This document shows positions 1 through 5,706 of a stretch of DNA of 10,868 bases, piece after piece. How positions within the stretch are numbered: position 1 is the stretch's first letter; every line of letters starts with the position of its first letter. The notes below the pieces were generated by a model. It did no database searches and had not been told where the DNA came from. It was given only the letters and a program-made list of their open reading frames with translations. This DNA is from CAZVIK01 sp964627045 (GTDB lineage Bacteria > Acidobacteriota > Terriglobia > Bryobacterales > Bryobacteraceae), in NCBI GenBank assembly GCA_964627045.1, contig CAZVIK010000138.1:1-10868 (forward strand), in the 5' to 3' direction. The position numbers and the translations under genes were made by a program.

Positions 1-300
1 CCCGCCGACCCGCCCCAAGCAAAGAAGGAAGCGATCTACGACAACCTGCGGGATCTCCAGTTCGAGGTCCGCGTGGGAAAACTCACCGAAGAGGACTACC
101 AGCAGGCCAAGGCCGAGTTGCGGAAGGAACTGGCGGCGCTCGCGCCGGCGGACGGAAACGCCGGGGTGAAGGCGGCGAAGTCCCCACAAGCGGCCGCGCC
201 TCCGCCGGGAGTGGTGTGTCCTCACTGCGGAGCGAGGTTCGCACAGCCGATGAAGTTCTGCGGCGAGTGCGGCGGAGCGATGACCGGAGGCGCCGCATGA
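1..300 (+). CDS. CcmI-like / zinc-ribbon protein of the ccm cluster (5' end missing)
   Basis: The reading frame is open from base 1, so the start lies upstream of the window; 99 C-terminal residues are visible. Residues 9-46 read as a charged helical segment containing YDNLRDLQFE and GKLTEEDY. This resembles the segment after the membrane helix of CcmI-type cytochrome c biogenesis proteins. An Ala/Pro-rich linker (about 47-70) leads to a C-terminal zinc ribbon with CPHC (C73, C76) and CGEC (C87, C90). The stop overlaps the ATG of the next gene (ATGA), so the two are probably translationally coupled. The place at the head of ccmABCD suggests a role in cytochrome c maturation, perhaps in handling apocytochrome or metal. 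That role is inference: classical CcmI ends in TPR repeats, not a zinc ribbon. A GTG at 73 would cut the conserved segment and is not favoured. Confidence 0.75.
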   Translation, partial: PADPPQAKKEAIYDNLRDLQFEVRVGKLTEEDYQQAKAELRKELAALAPADGNAGVKAAKSPQAAAPPPGVVCPHCGARFAQPMKFCGECGGAMTGGAA

Positions 301-1307
301 GAGCCGTCGCGCTGTTATTGGCGGGTGCGCCGTTCCTCTTGGGGGCCGTCGAGGGCACGGTGCGCAACGGCACCACGGGCCAACCGCAAGCGGGCGTCGA
401 AGTGGTGCTGGTCGCCATGGGAGGGCAAGGCATGGCGCCGAGGGCGACGGTGAAGTCCGACGCGTCGGGCGCGTTCCGTTTCGCCGATACGGTTCAGGGT
501 GCGGCGCTGGTGCAAGGGTCCTACGGCGGGGTGCAGTACAACTTGATTCTCGGCTCCGGCGCGCCAACCACGGGTCTGACGCTGGATGTGTTCGAGGTCA
601 GCGCGAAGCCGGGCGCGGCCAAGGTGGTGGAGGACGTCGTATTGCTGGAACCCTCCGGGTCGCAACTGGTGGTACGCCAAAACGTGATCTGGCAGAACAC
701 CGGCAAGGAAACCTACCGCGATCCGGCCGGGGGAACGCTGCGCTTCGCCGCGCCGCCCGAAGCCAAGGACACGCTGCGGGTGCTGGCGACCGCGCCCGGC
801 GGGCTTCCCCTGGAGCAATCCGCCGCGCCAGCGGGAGCGGCGGGCGTCTACAAGGTGGACTTCGCCATCAAGCCCGGCGAAACCACGTTCGAGGTCAGCT
901 ACCACGTTCCGTTCACCGCGCCCGGGTCCTTCACCGGCCGCACGGTGCAGAAGGACGCGCCGCTGCGGTTGGCCGTTCCCTCGGGAGTCGCGCTGAAGGG
1001 CGAGGGCGTGTCGCTTCTCGGCCAGGAACCGCAGAGCCGGGCGTCCATCTACGGAGTCGCGGGGCAGGAATTCTCGGTGTCGATCGAGGGCACGGGAGCC
1101 ATGGGGGCGGGCGCCGCGACCGGGGAGGAAGCGGCGGATTCCGGGTTCGCCCAGATCCTTCCGCGCGTGTACGACAACGTCACGGCGATTGTCGCTCTGG
1201 GGATGGCGATCCTGGCCCTGGGCTTTGCGCTCCTTTTCAGGAGGACGGCGAACCCGGCTGCGCCAGCAACGCCACCGGCTTCCCCCTCGGGCCGGCGGCG
1301 GAAATGA
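297..1307 (+). CDS. Carboxypeptidase regulatory-like domain protein, membrane-anchored, in ccm operon
   Basis: A 336-residue protein. Residues 1-17 form a signal peptide (short positive N-terminus, ALLLAGAPFLLG core). Residues 18-65 look like a carboxypeptidase regulatory-like/Cna-B-type beta sandwich: VEGTVRNGTTGQPQAGVEV, then SDASGAFRF. The middle (about 115-265) is beta-rich and not assigned to a family. Residues 294-314 form one transmembrane helix, followed by a short Pro/Ala tail ending in RRRK, so most of the protein should be periplasmic and anchored at the C-terminus. The ATG at 297 is chosen because it overlaps the upstream stop and follows GGAGG at 286-290. An in-frame start at 216 would lie wholly inside the preceding gene. 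The stop overlaps the start of ccmA. The operon position suggests a part in haem or apocytochrome handling at the membrane, but no catalytic motif is visible and the function is unknown. Confidence 0.85.
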   Translation: MRAVALLLAGAPFLLGAVEGTVRNGTTGQPQAGVEVVLVAMGGQGMAPRATVKSDASGAFRFADTVQGAALVQGSYGGVQYNLILGSGAPTTGLTLDVFEVSAKPGAAKVVEDVVLLEPSGSQLVVRQNVIWQNTGKETYRDPAGGTLRFAAPPEAKDTLRVLATAPGGLPLEQSAAPAGAAGVYKVDFAIKPGETTFEVSYHVPFTAPGSFTGRTVQKDAPLRLAVPSGVALKGEGVSLLGQEPQSRASIYGVAGQEFSVSIEGTGAMGAGAATGEEAADSGFAQILPRVYDNVTAIVALGMAILALGFALLFRRTANPAAPATPPASPSGRRRK

Positions 1308-2002
1308 GCGCGGTCGCGGCCGAGGGAATCTGGAAATACTACGGAGACTTTCCCGCGCTGCGCGATATCAGCCTGCGGGTGGAGCCGGGTGCGTGCCTGG
1401 CGCTGCTGGGGCGCAACGGGGCGGGCAAGACCACGCTGTTGAGGATTCTGGCTGGGCTGTCCCGACCCAGCCGCGGCAGCGTCCGCGTCTTCGACCAGGA
1501 GTCGCGCGAACCAGCGACGCGAGGAAAGATCGGGATTCTCGGGCACGGCATCGCGGTCTACGACGAGTTCTCCGCGTTTGAGAACCTGCGGCTCTTCGCG
1601 GGGCTTTACGGGTTGCCCGATCCGGCCGGGACAGCGCGCGAATGGTTGGCGAGAACCGGGCTCGAGCGCGTCGCCAACGGCCCTGTGCGGGAGTTCTCGC
1701 GGGGGATGAGGCAGCGGCTGGCGCTGGCGCGGGCGTTTCTACACGAGCCGTCCGTGCTGTTGCTGGACGAGCCGTTCACGGCGCTCGACGACCGCGCCAT
1801 CGCGGTGCTGCAATCGCTGCTGGCCGAGGCGCGGGCCGCCAGCCGCACCATTATCCTATCGACGCACCAGTTGCGTGAGGCGCTGGAATTGGCCACGCAC
1901 GTCGCCCTGGTGAATCGCGGCAAGCTGGCATTCACGGGCGAGCGTACCGCCGAGATGCTGGCCGATCCGGCCTGGCTCTACCGGACCTACGGCGAAGGCT
2001 GA
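1304..2002 (+). CDS. ccmA: Cytochrome c biogenesis ABC transporter ATP-binding protein CcmA
   Basis: A 232-residue ABC ATPase. The Walker A motif is GRNGAGKTT (36-44). The Q-loop region GHGIAVYDEFSAFENL (80-95) has His in place of the usual Gln, as in CcmA proteins. The signature is FSRGMRQR (131-138), Walker B is VLLLDEP (151-157), and the H-loop is STH (186-188). CcmA energises the CcmABCD complex that releases holo-CcmE, the haem chaperone, on the periplasmic side. The ATG overlaps the upstream stop (ATGA) and ccmB starts four bases after the ccmA stop, so the genes are surely co-transcribed. An ATPase this short could be called a generic ABC-2 exporter subunit, but the following CcmB, CcmC and CcmD-like genes settle the assignment. 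Confidence 0.93.
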   Translation: MSAVAAEGIWKYYGDFPALRDISLRVEPGACLALLGRNGAGKTTLLRILAGLSRPSRGSVRVFDQESREPATRGKIGILGHGIAVYDEFSAFENLRLFAGLYGLPDPAGTAREWLARTGLERVANGPVREFSRGMRQRLALARAFLHEPSVLLLDEPFTALDDRAIAVLQSLLAEARAASRTIILSTHQLREALELATHVALVNRGKLAFTGERTAEMLADPAWLYRTYGEG

Positions 2003-2005
2003 GGA

Positions 2006-2686
2006 ATGACCTTCTTTCGCCAGGCCTGGATGATCGCTGCAAAGGACCTCCGGGCCGAGTTGCGCACCAAGGAGGCGATCAACGCGTCGCTCTCCTTCGC
2101 GCTCGTGATTCTGCTGCTGTTCAGCTTCGCCTTTGATCCCACCTCGGAACAGACGCGCGAGATCTCGGGCGGGCTGCTGTGGATCGTGTTCGCGTTCGCC
2201 GGGGCGCTGATTCTGAACCGCAGCTTTGCGCGGGAGCTGGCCAACGATTGCCTGGACGCGCTGGTGGCGTCGCCGGTGGCGAGCGGGGCGCTGTTTCTGG
2301 GGAAGTGCCTGGCCAACGTGACGCTGCTTTTAGCCGTCGAACTGGTTTGCCTGCCGGTGTTCGGCGTCTTCTATAACGTCGCTTGGACCGCGCAGTTCTG
2401 GCCGCTGCTGGCGGTGCTGGCGCTGGGGACGTGGGGGCTGACGGTGGTGGGGACCATGTTCAGCGCGCTGACGGTGAACTTGAGGCTGCGCGAGCTGATG
2501 CTGCCCACGCTGGTCTATCCGATGATGATTCCGGGACTGATGGCGGCGATTCAATTGACCACGGCGCTGGTGGCCGGCCAGCCGCTGGCAGGAGACCTGT
2601 ACAATTGGCTGAAGCTGCTGGTGGGCTTCGATGTGATCTTCACGGCGCTGGCCCTGGGGCTGGTGGATTCCGTACTGGTGGGGTAA
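2006..2686 (+). CDS. ccmB: Haem exporter / cytochrome c biogenesis permease CcmB
   Basis: A 226-residue polytopic membrane protein of the usual CcmB length. About six hydrophobic segments are visible, near residues 27-43, 56-70, 103-123, 131-152, 166-188 and 205-224. The family-like stretch SPVASGALFLGKCLAN (89-104) follows the cytosolic NRSFARELANDCLDAL region. CcmB is the membrane subunit that pairs with the CcmA ATPase. The ATG lies four bases after the ccmA stop, with a very close GAGG at 2001-2004 that overlaps that stop. The ccmC GTG follows three bases after the ccmB stop. Nothing looks truncated. Confidence 0.92.
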   Translation: MTFFRQAWMIAAKDLRAELRTKEAINASLSFALVILLLFSFAFDPTSEQTREISGGLLWIVFAFAGALILNRSFARELANDCLDALVASPVASGALFLGKCLANVTLLLAVELVCLPVFGVFYNVAWTAQFWPLLAVLALGTWGLTVVGTMFSALTVNLRLRELMLPTLVYPMMIPGLMAAIQLTTALVAGQPLAGDLYNWLKLLVGFDVIFTALALGLVDSVLVG

Positions 2687-2689
2687 GGC

Positions 2690-3367
2690 GTGCGACCAAC
2701 AATCCTCTACATCCTGTGCATTCTGGCCGCGGTGCTGCTGGCCGTGGACACGGCGGTCATTCTGCTGAAGCTGCCCGACGAAGCGTCGCAGGGCGCGATC
2801 TACCGCATCCTCTTCTATCACGTGCCGGCGGCGTGGACGGCCTTTATGGGCTGCTTCGCGGCGCTGATCGCGAGCATCCTGTACCTGGTGAAGCGCGATC
2901 TGAAATACGACGCGGTGGCGGTGGCGGTGACCGAGGCGGGCCTGGCATTCGGCGCCGCCAACCTGGTTTCGGGAATGATCTGGGGCCGGGTGATCTGGGG
3001 CATCTGGTGGACCTGGGATGCGCGGCTGACCTCGATGCTGGTCTGCCTGCTGCTCTATGCCGGCTACCTGATGCTGCGGCACGCCATCGAGGAGCCCACG
3101 CAGCGGGCGCGCATCGCGGCGGTGTTCTCGATCTTCGCCTTCGCCGATGTTCCGATCGTGGTGTTCTCCATACGCTGGTGGAGGACGCAGCACCCGCAGC
3201 CGGTGGTTTGGGGAGGCGGGTCGATGGATCCTTCGATGTACCGGATGCTGTTTGTGAACTGGGTGCCGTTCCTGTTGCTGTTCGTCGTATTGGCCGTGCT
3301 GCGCGTACGGCAGGAAAAGGCGCAACGCGAGTTGGACGCGCTGCGGCGGCACGTACACGCGATGTAA
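2690..3367 (+). CDS. ccmC: Haem-handling protein CcmC
   Basis: A 225-residue integral membrane protein of the haem-handling (CcmC/CcmF/CcsA) family. The tryptophan-rich WWD motif is WGIWWTWD (103-110), directly followed by ARLTS. Two histidines sit where CcmC has its axial haem ligands: H44 in FYHVPAAW and H168 in RTQHPQPV. About six hydrophobic helices are visible, and the short length separates it from CcmF. CcmC binds haem at the outer face of the membrane and helps load it onto CcmE. The start is a GTG three bases after ccmB. A ccmD-like gene follows after 13 bases. Confidence 0.94.
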   Translation: MRPTILYILCILAAVLLAVDTAVILLKLPDEASQGAIYRILFYHVPAAWTAFMGCFAALIASILYLVKRDLKYDAVAVAVTEAGLAFGAANLVSGMIWGRVIWGIWWTWDARLTSMLVCLLLYAGYLMLRHAIEEPTQRARIAAVFSIFAFADVPIVVFSIRWWRTQHPQPVVWGGGSMDPSMYRMLFVNWVPFLLLFVVLAVLRVRQEKAQRELDALRRHVHAM

Positions 3368-3380
3368 AGGAGAGACAGCC

Positions 3381-3533
3381 ATGAATCCCGACAACTTCAC
3401 GTTTTTGACCTACGGGCTGGTGATCATCTGGCTGATCCTGTTCGCCTACGTGATCTCGATTGCCAGCCGCGAGCGCAAGATTGCGCGCGAGATCGAAAGC
3501 CTGAAGCAGTTGCTGAAGGAACCGCGAGGGTAG
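3381..3533 (+). CDS. ccmD: CcmD-like small membrane protein (50 aa)
   Basis: A short ORF of 50 residues starting MNPDNFTFLTYG. It has one hydrophobic helix (about 10-28, containing LVIIWLILFAYVISI) and then a charged amphipathic tail with RERKIAREIESLKQLL. That topology (short N-terminus outside, one helix, basic coiled tail inside) and the place directly after ccmC match CcmD, the small protein that stabilises the CcmABC-CcmE complex. A clear AAGGAGA Shine-Dalgarno at 3367-3373 supports the start. CcmD sequences diverge widely, so the symbol rests mainly on size, topology and position. Confidence 0.82.
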   Translation: MNPDNFTFLTYGLVIIWLILFAYVISIASRERKIAREIESLKQLLKEPRG

Positions 3534-3536
3534 CGA

Positions 3537-3549
3537 CCGCCGCCGGCGG
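3537..3549 (+). other. GC hairpin after the ccm operon
   Basis: CCGCC (3537-3541) and GGCGG (3545-3549) form a short stem directly after the ccmD stop. No T-tract follows, so it is not a canonical intrinsic terminator, though it may mark the 3' end of the operon transcript. It could be chance in such GC-rich DNA. Confidence 0.25.
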
Positions 3550-3633
3550 GCGGCCAAGAGGCGCGGCAAGCCAGGCCGGCGACGGGTCATTCTCCCCCAT
3601 GCCGATCGAGAGGATACTTTCCGTGGTGCAATG

Positions 3634-3642
3634 TGCTATATT
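3634..3642 (+). promoter_or_regulatory. Extended -10 promoter of the carbonic anhydrase gene
   Basis: TGCTATATT contains an extended -10 (TG, one base, TATATT at 3637-3642). The expected start of transcription is near 3649, about 30 bases before the ATG. No good -35 hexamer sits 16-18 bases upstream. The element lies in a short AT-rich patch that stands out from the GC-rich surroundings. Confidence 0.55.
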
Positions 3643-3666
3643 CATATAGAGAATAGGTAGATTCTC
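3636..3666. promoter_or_regulatory. Two abutting inverted repeats at the carbonic anhydrase promoter
   Basis: The first dyad is CTATAT-TC-ATATAG (3636-3649), perfect, covering the -10 box. The second is GAGAAT-AGGTAG-ATTCTC (3649-3666), perfect 6-bp arms, lying between the predicted transcription start and the GGAGGGGG Shine-Dalgarno (3667-3674). The first is placed like a repressor operator. The second could be a DNA operator or a 5' leader hairpin next to the ribosome site. The bound factor is unknown. Confidence 0.45.
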
Positions 3667-3679
3667 GGAGGGGGATGCG

Positions 3680-4177
3680 ATGTCCGTTGTTGACGAGACT
3701 TTGAAGGCCAACGAAGCGTATGCGGGGCAGTTCAAACTGGGGGCGTTGCCGATGCCTCCGGGGCGCAAGTTGGCGATTGTGGCGTGCATGGACGCGCGGC
3801 TGACCGTGGAGCAGGCACTGGGGTTGAAGACGGGCGACGCGCACATCATCCGCAACGCGGGGGGGATAGTGACCGAAGACGCGCTGCGGTCGCTGATCAT
3901 CTCTCACCACCTGCTGGGCACGCAGGAGTTCATGGTGATCAACCACACCGATTGCGGGATGTTGACGTTCAAGGACGAAGAACTCAGCGGGAAGCTGCGC
4001 ACCGCAACCGGGGCGTCACCGGTGGCGCCGGCGCGTTTCTACGCTTTCCCGGACGTGGAGGCCAACGTACGGGAGCAAGTTCACCGGATCAAGACGCACC
4101 CGTGGCTGCCGCGCGGGATTCCGGTTCGCGGGTTCGTCTACGACGTGAAGACCGGGCGGCTGAACGAGGTGAAGTAG
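3680..4177 (+). CDS. Beta-class carbonic anhydrase
   Basis: A 165-residue cytosolic zinc enzyme catalysing reversible hydration of CO2 to bicarbonate. Zinc ligands are visible as C36 in ACMDAR, and H89 and C92 in HTDCGM. The D38/R40 dyad of beta carbonic anhydrases is present, and IRNAGG (57-62) is the conserved core strand. Length and ligand spacing match the small Rv1284-like beta anhydrases. No signal peptide is visible. The ATG follows a strong GGAGGGGG at 3667-3674. The gene has its own promoter and converges on the rubrerythrin gene with 33 bases between stops, so it is probably monocistronic. It may supply bicarbonate for carboxylation or help pH balance; that is general family knowledge, not shown here. 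Confidence 0.93.
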   Translation: MSVVDETLKANEAYAGQFKLGALPMPPGRKLAIVACMDARLTVEQALGLKTGDAHIIRNAGGIVTEDALRSLIISHHLLGTQEFMVINHTDCGMLTFKDEELSGKLRTATGASPVAPARFYAFPDVEANVREQVHRIKTHPWLPRGIPVRGFVYDVKTGRLNEVK

Positions 4178-4210
4178 GGGGCGGGGCGGCGCCCGGCCGG
4201 TCGGACTCTT

Positions 4211-4708
4211 TTACGCCGCTTCGACGAACTTGGCCGCAGGGGCGCCGCAGATGGGGCAATTGGCCGGCGGAACGCCGAATTCGATGTGGCCGCACACCGG
4301 GCACAGGTAGAAGCGCGCCTCGGCCAGATCGGCGCCGGCTTCGACCGCCGCGAGAGCCTGCTTGTAGAGCCCGGCGTGAACGGCCTCGGCCTTGACCGCG
4401 AAGCCGAACATCCGCGCGGCGGCGTGGCCCTCCGCCTGAGCCTGGTCCAGCATGGGCGGGTACATCGACTGATACTCGTGGGTTTCGCCGGCGATGGCGG
4501 CTTTCAGGTTGTCGGCGGTGGAGTTGACGCCGTCGAGGGCCTTCAGGTGCCCTTCGGCGTGGATGCGCTCGGCCTCGGCGGTGAGGCGGAACAGGCGCGC
4601 CACGTTGGGAAACCCGTCCTGCTCGGCCTTGCGCGCAAAGGCGCGGTATTTCTGATTGGCCTGGCTCTCGCCGGCGAACGCTTCTTTTAGATTGTCGACA
4701 GTGCTCAT
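4211..4708 (-). CDS. rbr: Rubrerythrin
   Basis: A 165-residue protein with two parts. An N-terminal ferritin-like four-helix bundle (about 1-125) carries diiron ligands at E14, E47-x-x-H50, E75 and E108-x-x-H111, with E78 a further candidate. A C-terminal rubredoxin-like Fe(SCys)4 site has CPVCG (C136, C139) and CPICG (C151, C154). Rubrerythrins reduce hydrogen peroxide in the cytoplasm, drawing electrons through the rubredoxin domain. The ATG at 4708 is preferred over one at 4732: it starts at the conserved MSTVDNLKEAFAGES and follows GGGAGGG (complement of 4714-4720). The longer form would lack a ribosome site and would overlap the predicted transcription start. The gene stands alone, convergent with the carbonic anhydrase gene. 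Its presence suggests exposure to low-oxygen or fluctuating oxygen conditions. Confidence 0.93.
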   Translation of the reverse strand: MSTVDNLKEAFAGESQANQKYRAFARKAEQDGFPNVARLFRLTAEAERIHAEGHLKALDGVNSTADNLKAAIAGETHEYQSMYPPMLDQAQAEGHAAARMFGFAVKAEAVHAGLYKQALAAVEAGADLAEARFYLCPVCGHIEFGVPPANCPICGAPAAKFVEAA

Positions 4709-4739
4709 GATTGCCCTCCCAGGGTGGCCCAAAATGCCG

Positions 4740-4748
4740 AGGATAGCA
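4740..4748 (-). promoter_or_regulatory. Extended -10 promoter of rbr
   Basis: On the minus strand TGCTATCCT contains TG, one base, then TATCCT (4745-4740). Transcription would start near 4732, giving a leader of about 24 bases with the Shine-Dalgarno inside it. No good -35 is seen. A perfect 5-bp dyad, GCGCT-AGTG-AGCGC at 4761-4774, occupies the expected -35 region and could be an operator. Confidence 0.5.
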
Positions 4749-4810
4749 CGGAGGGGAGGGGCGCTAGTGAGCGCGGGAGCACCTCCGGAGACCGCGCCGC
4801 GAGGACAGAA

Positions 4811-5332
4811 CTACCGCGATTGGAGCGCACCGATCGGGTCCCCCCAAGTGTCTGGGTCGGGCAGGATCCCACGGAGCGAAGATTCTTCCAACTGTGTGTC
4901 CGCCGGGTTTCGGGGGTTGACGTGAACGCCCAGCGTCTTTCCGTTAATGGCTTCGATGAATGCACCGGCCGCCACGCGGGACGGAAACTGCCGTTGCTGG
5001 AAACCAGAACGATACTCGCCAGAAGCGAGGTATGAATAGGCGACCTCGACCACGTTGTCGATCAGTGGCTGCCCATACTGGCCGCTAACCGCCACCGTGA
5101 GGACTCCCGCGGCTTCCACCGTTGCCTTCGTAACCGGCCAGTTGAATGCGGTTTGATACCGCCGCCTGTCCAGGCTCTTCATCCACATCCAGCCTAGTCC
5201 GTTGGCCAGCACAAAGACGATGAAGCCCGATCGCGGATACCCGGCCAAGGCGAGGACGAGAAAAGCCAAAAAGACCCCAACGTACACCCAGAGGTAGCGC
5301 GGCGTTTTCGCGAACTGCTCGCGGAAGAACAT
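4811..5332 (-). CDS. DUF3592-like membrane protein
   Basis: 173 residues from the chosen start. Two hydrophobic helices lie near the N-terminus (about 14-31 and 35-50, ending GWMWMKSLDRRR). A soluble beta-rich domain follows (about 60-145), with WPVTKATVEAA, VVEVAYSYLASGEYRSG and a final VHVNPRNPADTQLEES. The pattern 'WP.. A.V' then 'Y.Y...G..Y.G' then 'V.VNP.NP..S.LE' is typical of DUF3592 proteins, whose function is not established. The start is uncertain: an ATG at 5386 would add 18 residues (MCMPRVPLRLL...) with no better ribosome site. 5332 is preferred because the protein then begins MFFREQF just before the helices, and an extended -10 lies just upstream. The gene is divergent from the DUF4160-DUF2442 pair. 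Confidence 0.65.
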   Translation of the reverse strand: MFFREQFAKTPRYLWVYVGVFLAFLVLALAGYPRSGFIVFVLANGLGWMWMKSLDRRRYQTAFNWPVTKATVEAAGVLTVAVSGQYGQPLIDNVVEVAYSYLASGEYRSGFQQRQFPSRVAAGAFIEAINGKTLGVHVNPRNPADTQLEESSLRGILPDPDTWGDPIGALQSR

Positions 5333-5349
5333 GCCTCGGCCCGTTCCCA

Positions 5350-5358
5350 ATGCTAACA
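5350..5358 (-). promoter_or_regulatory. Extended -10 for the DUF3592-like gene
   Basis: The minus strand reads TGTTAGCAT, an extended -10 of the form TGnTAnnnT, ending 17 bases before the ATG at 5332. Transcription would start close to 5343, giving a very short leader. No -35 box is seen. It would exclude the longer start at 5386. Confidence 0.35.
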
Positions 5359-5373
5359 AACGCAGGGGCACGC

Positions 5374-5391
5374 GCGGCATACACATGCCGC
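5374..5391. promoter_or_regulatory. Perfect inverted repeat between divergent promoters
   Basis: GCGGCAT-ACAC-ATGCCGC is a perfect 7-bp dyad with a 4-bp spacer. It lies roughly midway between the two divergent extended -10 elements (5350-5358 minus, 5418-5426 plus), so one bound regulator could control both transcription units. It could instead be chance or a hairpin in a longer minus-strand transcript. Confidence 0.4.
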
Positions 5392-5417
5392 TCGCCGCCG
5401 CCCGTCGAACATCGCCA

Positions 5418-5426
5418 TGTTAGGAT
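5418..5426 (+). promoter_or_regulatory. Extended -10 for the DUF4160-DUF2442 pair
   Basis: TGTTAGGAT fits the TGnTAnnnT form, with TAGGAT at 5421-5426. It ends only 8 bases before the ATG at 5435, so transcription would begin at or within a base or two of the start codon. That implies a leaderless mRNA, consistent with the absence of any Shine-Dalgarno here. Confidence 0.4.
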
Positions 5427-5434
5427 GAGACCGA

Positions 5435-5695
5435 ATGCCCGAGGTCAGCCGGTTTTTTGGGATCGTGATCCGGATGTACTTCGACGACCACGAACCACCC
5501 CATTTTCACGCCATATACTCGGGGCAGGAGGCGCAGATCGGGGTGGAACCGATCGCGCTGCTGGCGGGCAACTTGCCGAGCCGCGCGACATCGATGGTAC
5601 TGGAATGGGCGGCCATACATCAGCGTGAACTGCTTCAGAACTGGGAGAGGCTGAGGGCCGGGCGGCAGGCAGAGGGCATCCGGCCGCTCGAATAG
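5435..5695 (+). CDS. DUF4160 domain protein
   Basis: An 86-residue soluble protein covering the whole DUF4160 family. It opens with MPEVSRFFGIVIRMYF, then DDHEPPHFHAIYSGQEA (His-rich, about 17-33), and ends with a helical part containing VLEWAAIHQRELLQNWE and PLE at the C-terminus. The family has no established biochemical role. It is usually next to a DUF2442 gene, as here, and such pairs are often discussed as toxin-antitoxin-like. The downstream gene's Shine-Dalgarno overlaps this stop codon, so the two are coupled. No Shine-Dalgarno precedes the ATG. The conserved HFHA invites a metal or nuclease hypothesis, but nothing visible proves it. Confidence 0.88.
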   Translation: MPEVSRFFGIVIRMYFDDHEPPHFHAIYSGQEAQIGVEPIALLAGNLPSRATSMVLEWAAIHQRELLQNWERLRAGRQAEGIRPLE

Positions 5696-5700
5696 GAGGT
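5694..5700 (+). promoter_or_regulatory. Perfect Shine-Dalgarno of the DUF2442 gene, overlapping the upstream stop
   Basis: AGGAGGT begins within the TAG stop of the DUF4160 gene (5693-5695) and lies six bases before the GTG at 5707. It fixes that start and suggests the second protein is made more strongly than the first, whose start lacks a ribosome site. Confidence 0.7.
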
Positions 5701-5706
5701 GCTGCC

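Noticed and set aside
216..296. Longer N-terminus for the carboxypeptidase-regulatory-like protein
   Set aside because: It overlaps the coding zinc-ribbon region and would bury the signal peptide; ATG 297 has a Shine-Dalgarno and the ATGA overlap.
73..300. GTG at 73 as the start of the zinc-ribbon protein
   Set aside because: The frame is open to base 1 and the conserved YDNLRDLQFE segment lies upstream of the GTG, so the gene enters from the left edge.
2330..3400. Long open frames opposite and alongside ccmB/ccmC (minus 2330-3400, plus 2383-3384)
   Set aside because: They have His/Arg/Gln- or Gly/Ala/Arg-rich composition typical of shadow frames in GC-rich DNA. The ccmB and ccmC frames carry family motifs.
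4178..4210. Bidirectional terminator between carbonic anhydrase and rubrerythrin
   Set aside because: GGGC-GGC-GCCC (4184-4194) is a weak stem with no properly placed T-tract on either strand.
4709..4732. Longer rubrerythrin start at 4732
   Set aside because: The added residues MGHPGRAI are not family-like, and the strong Shine-Dalgarno lies between the two starts.
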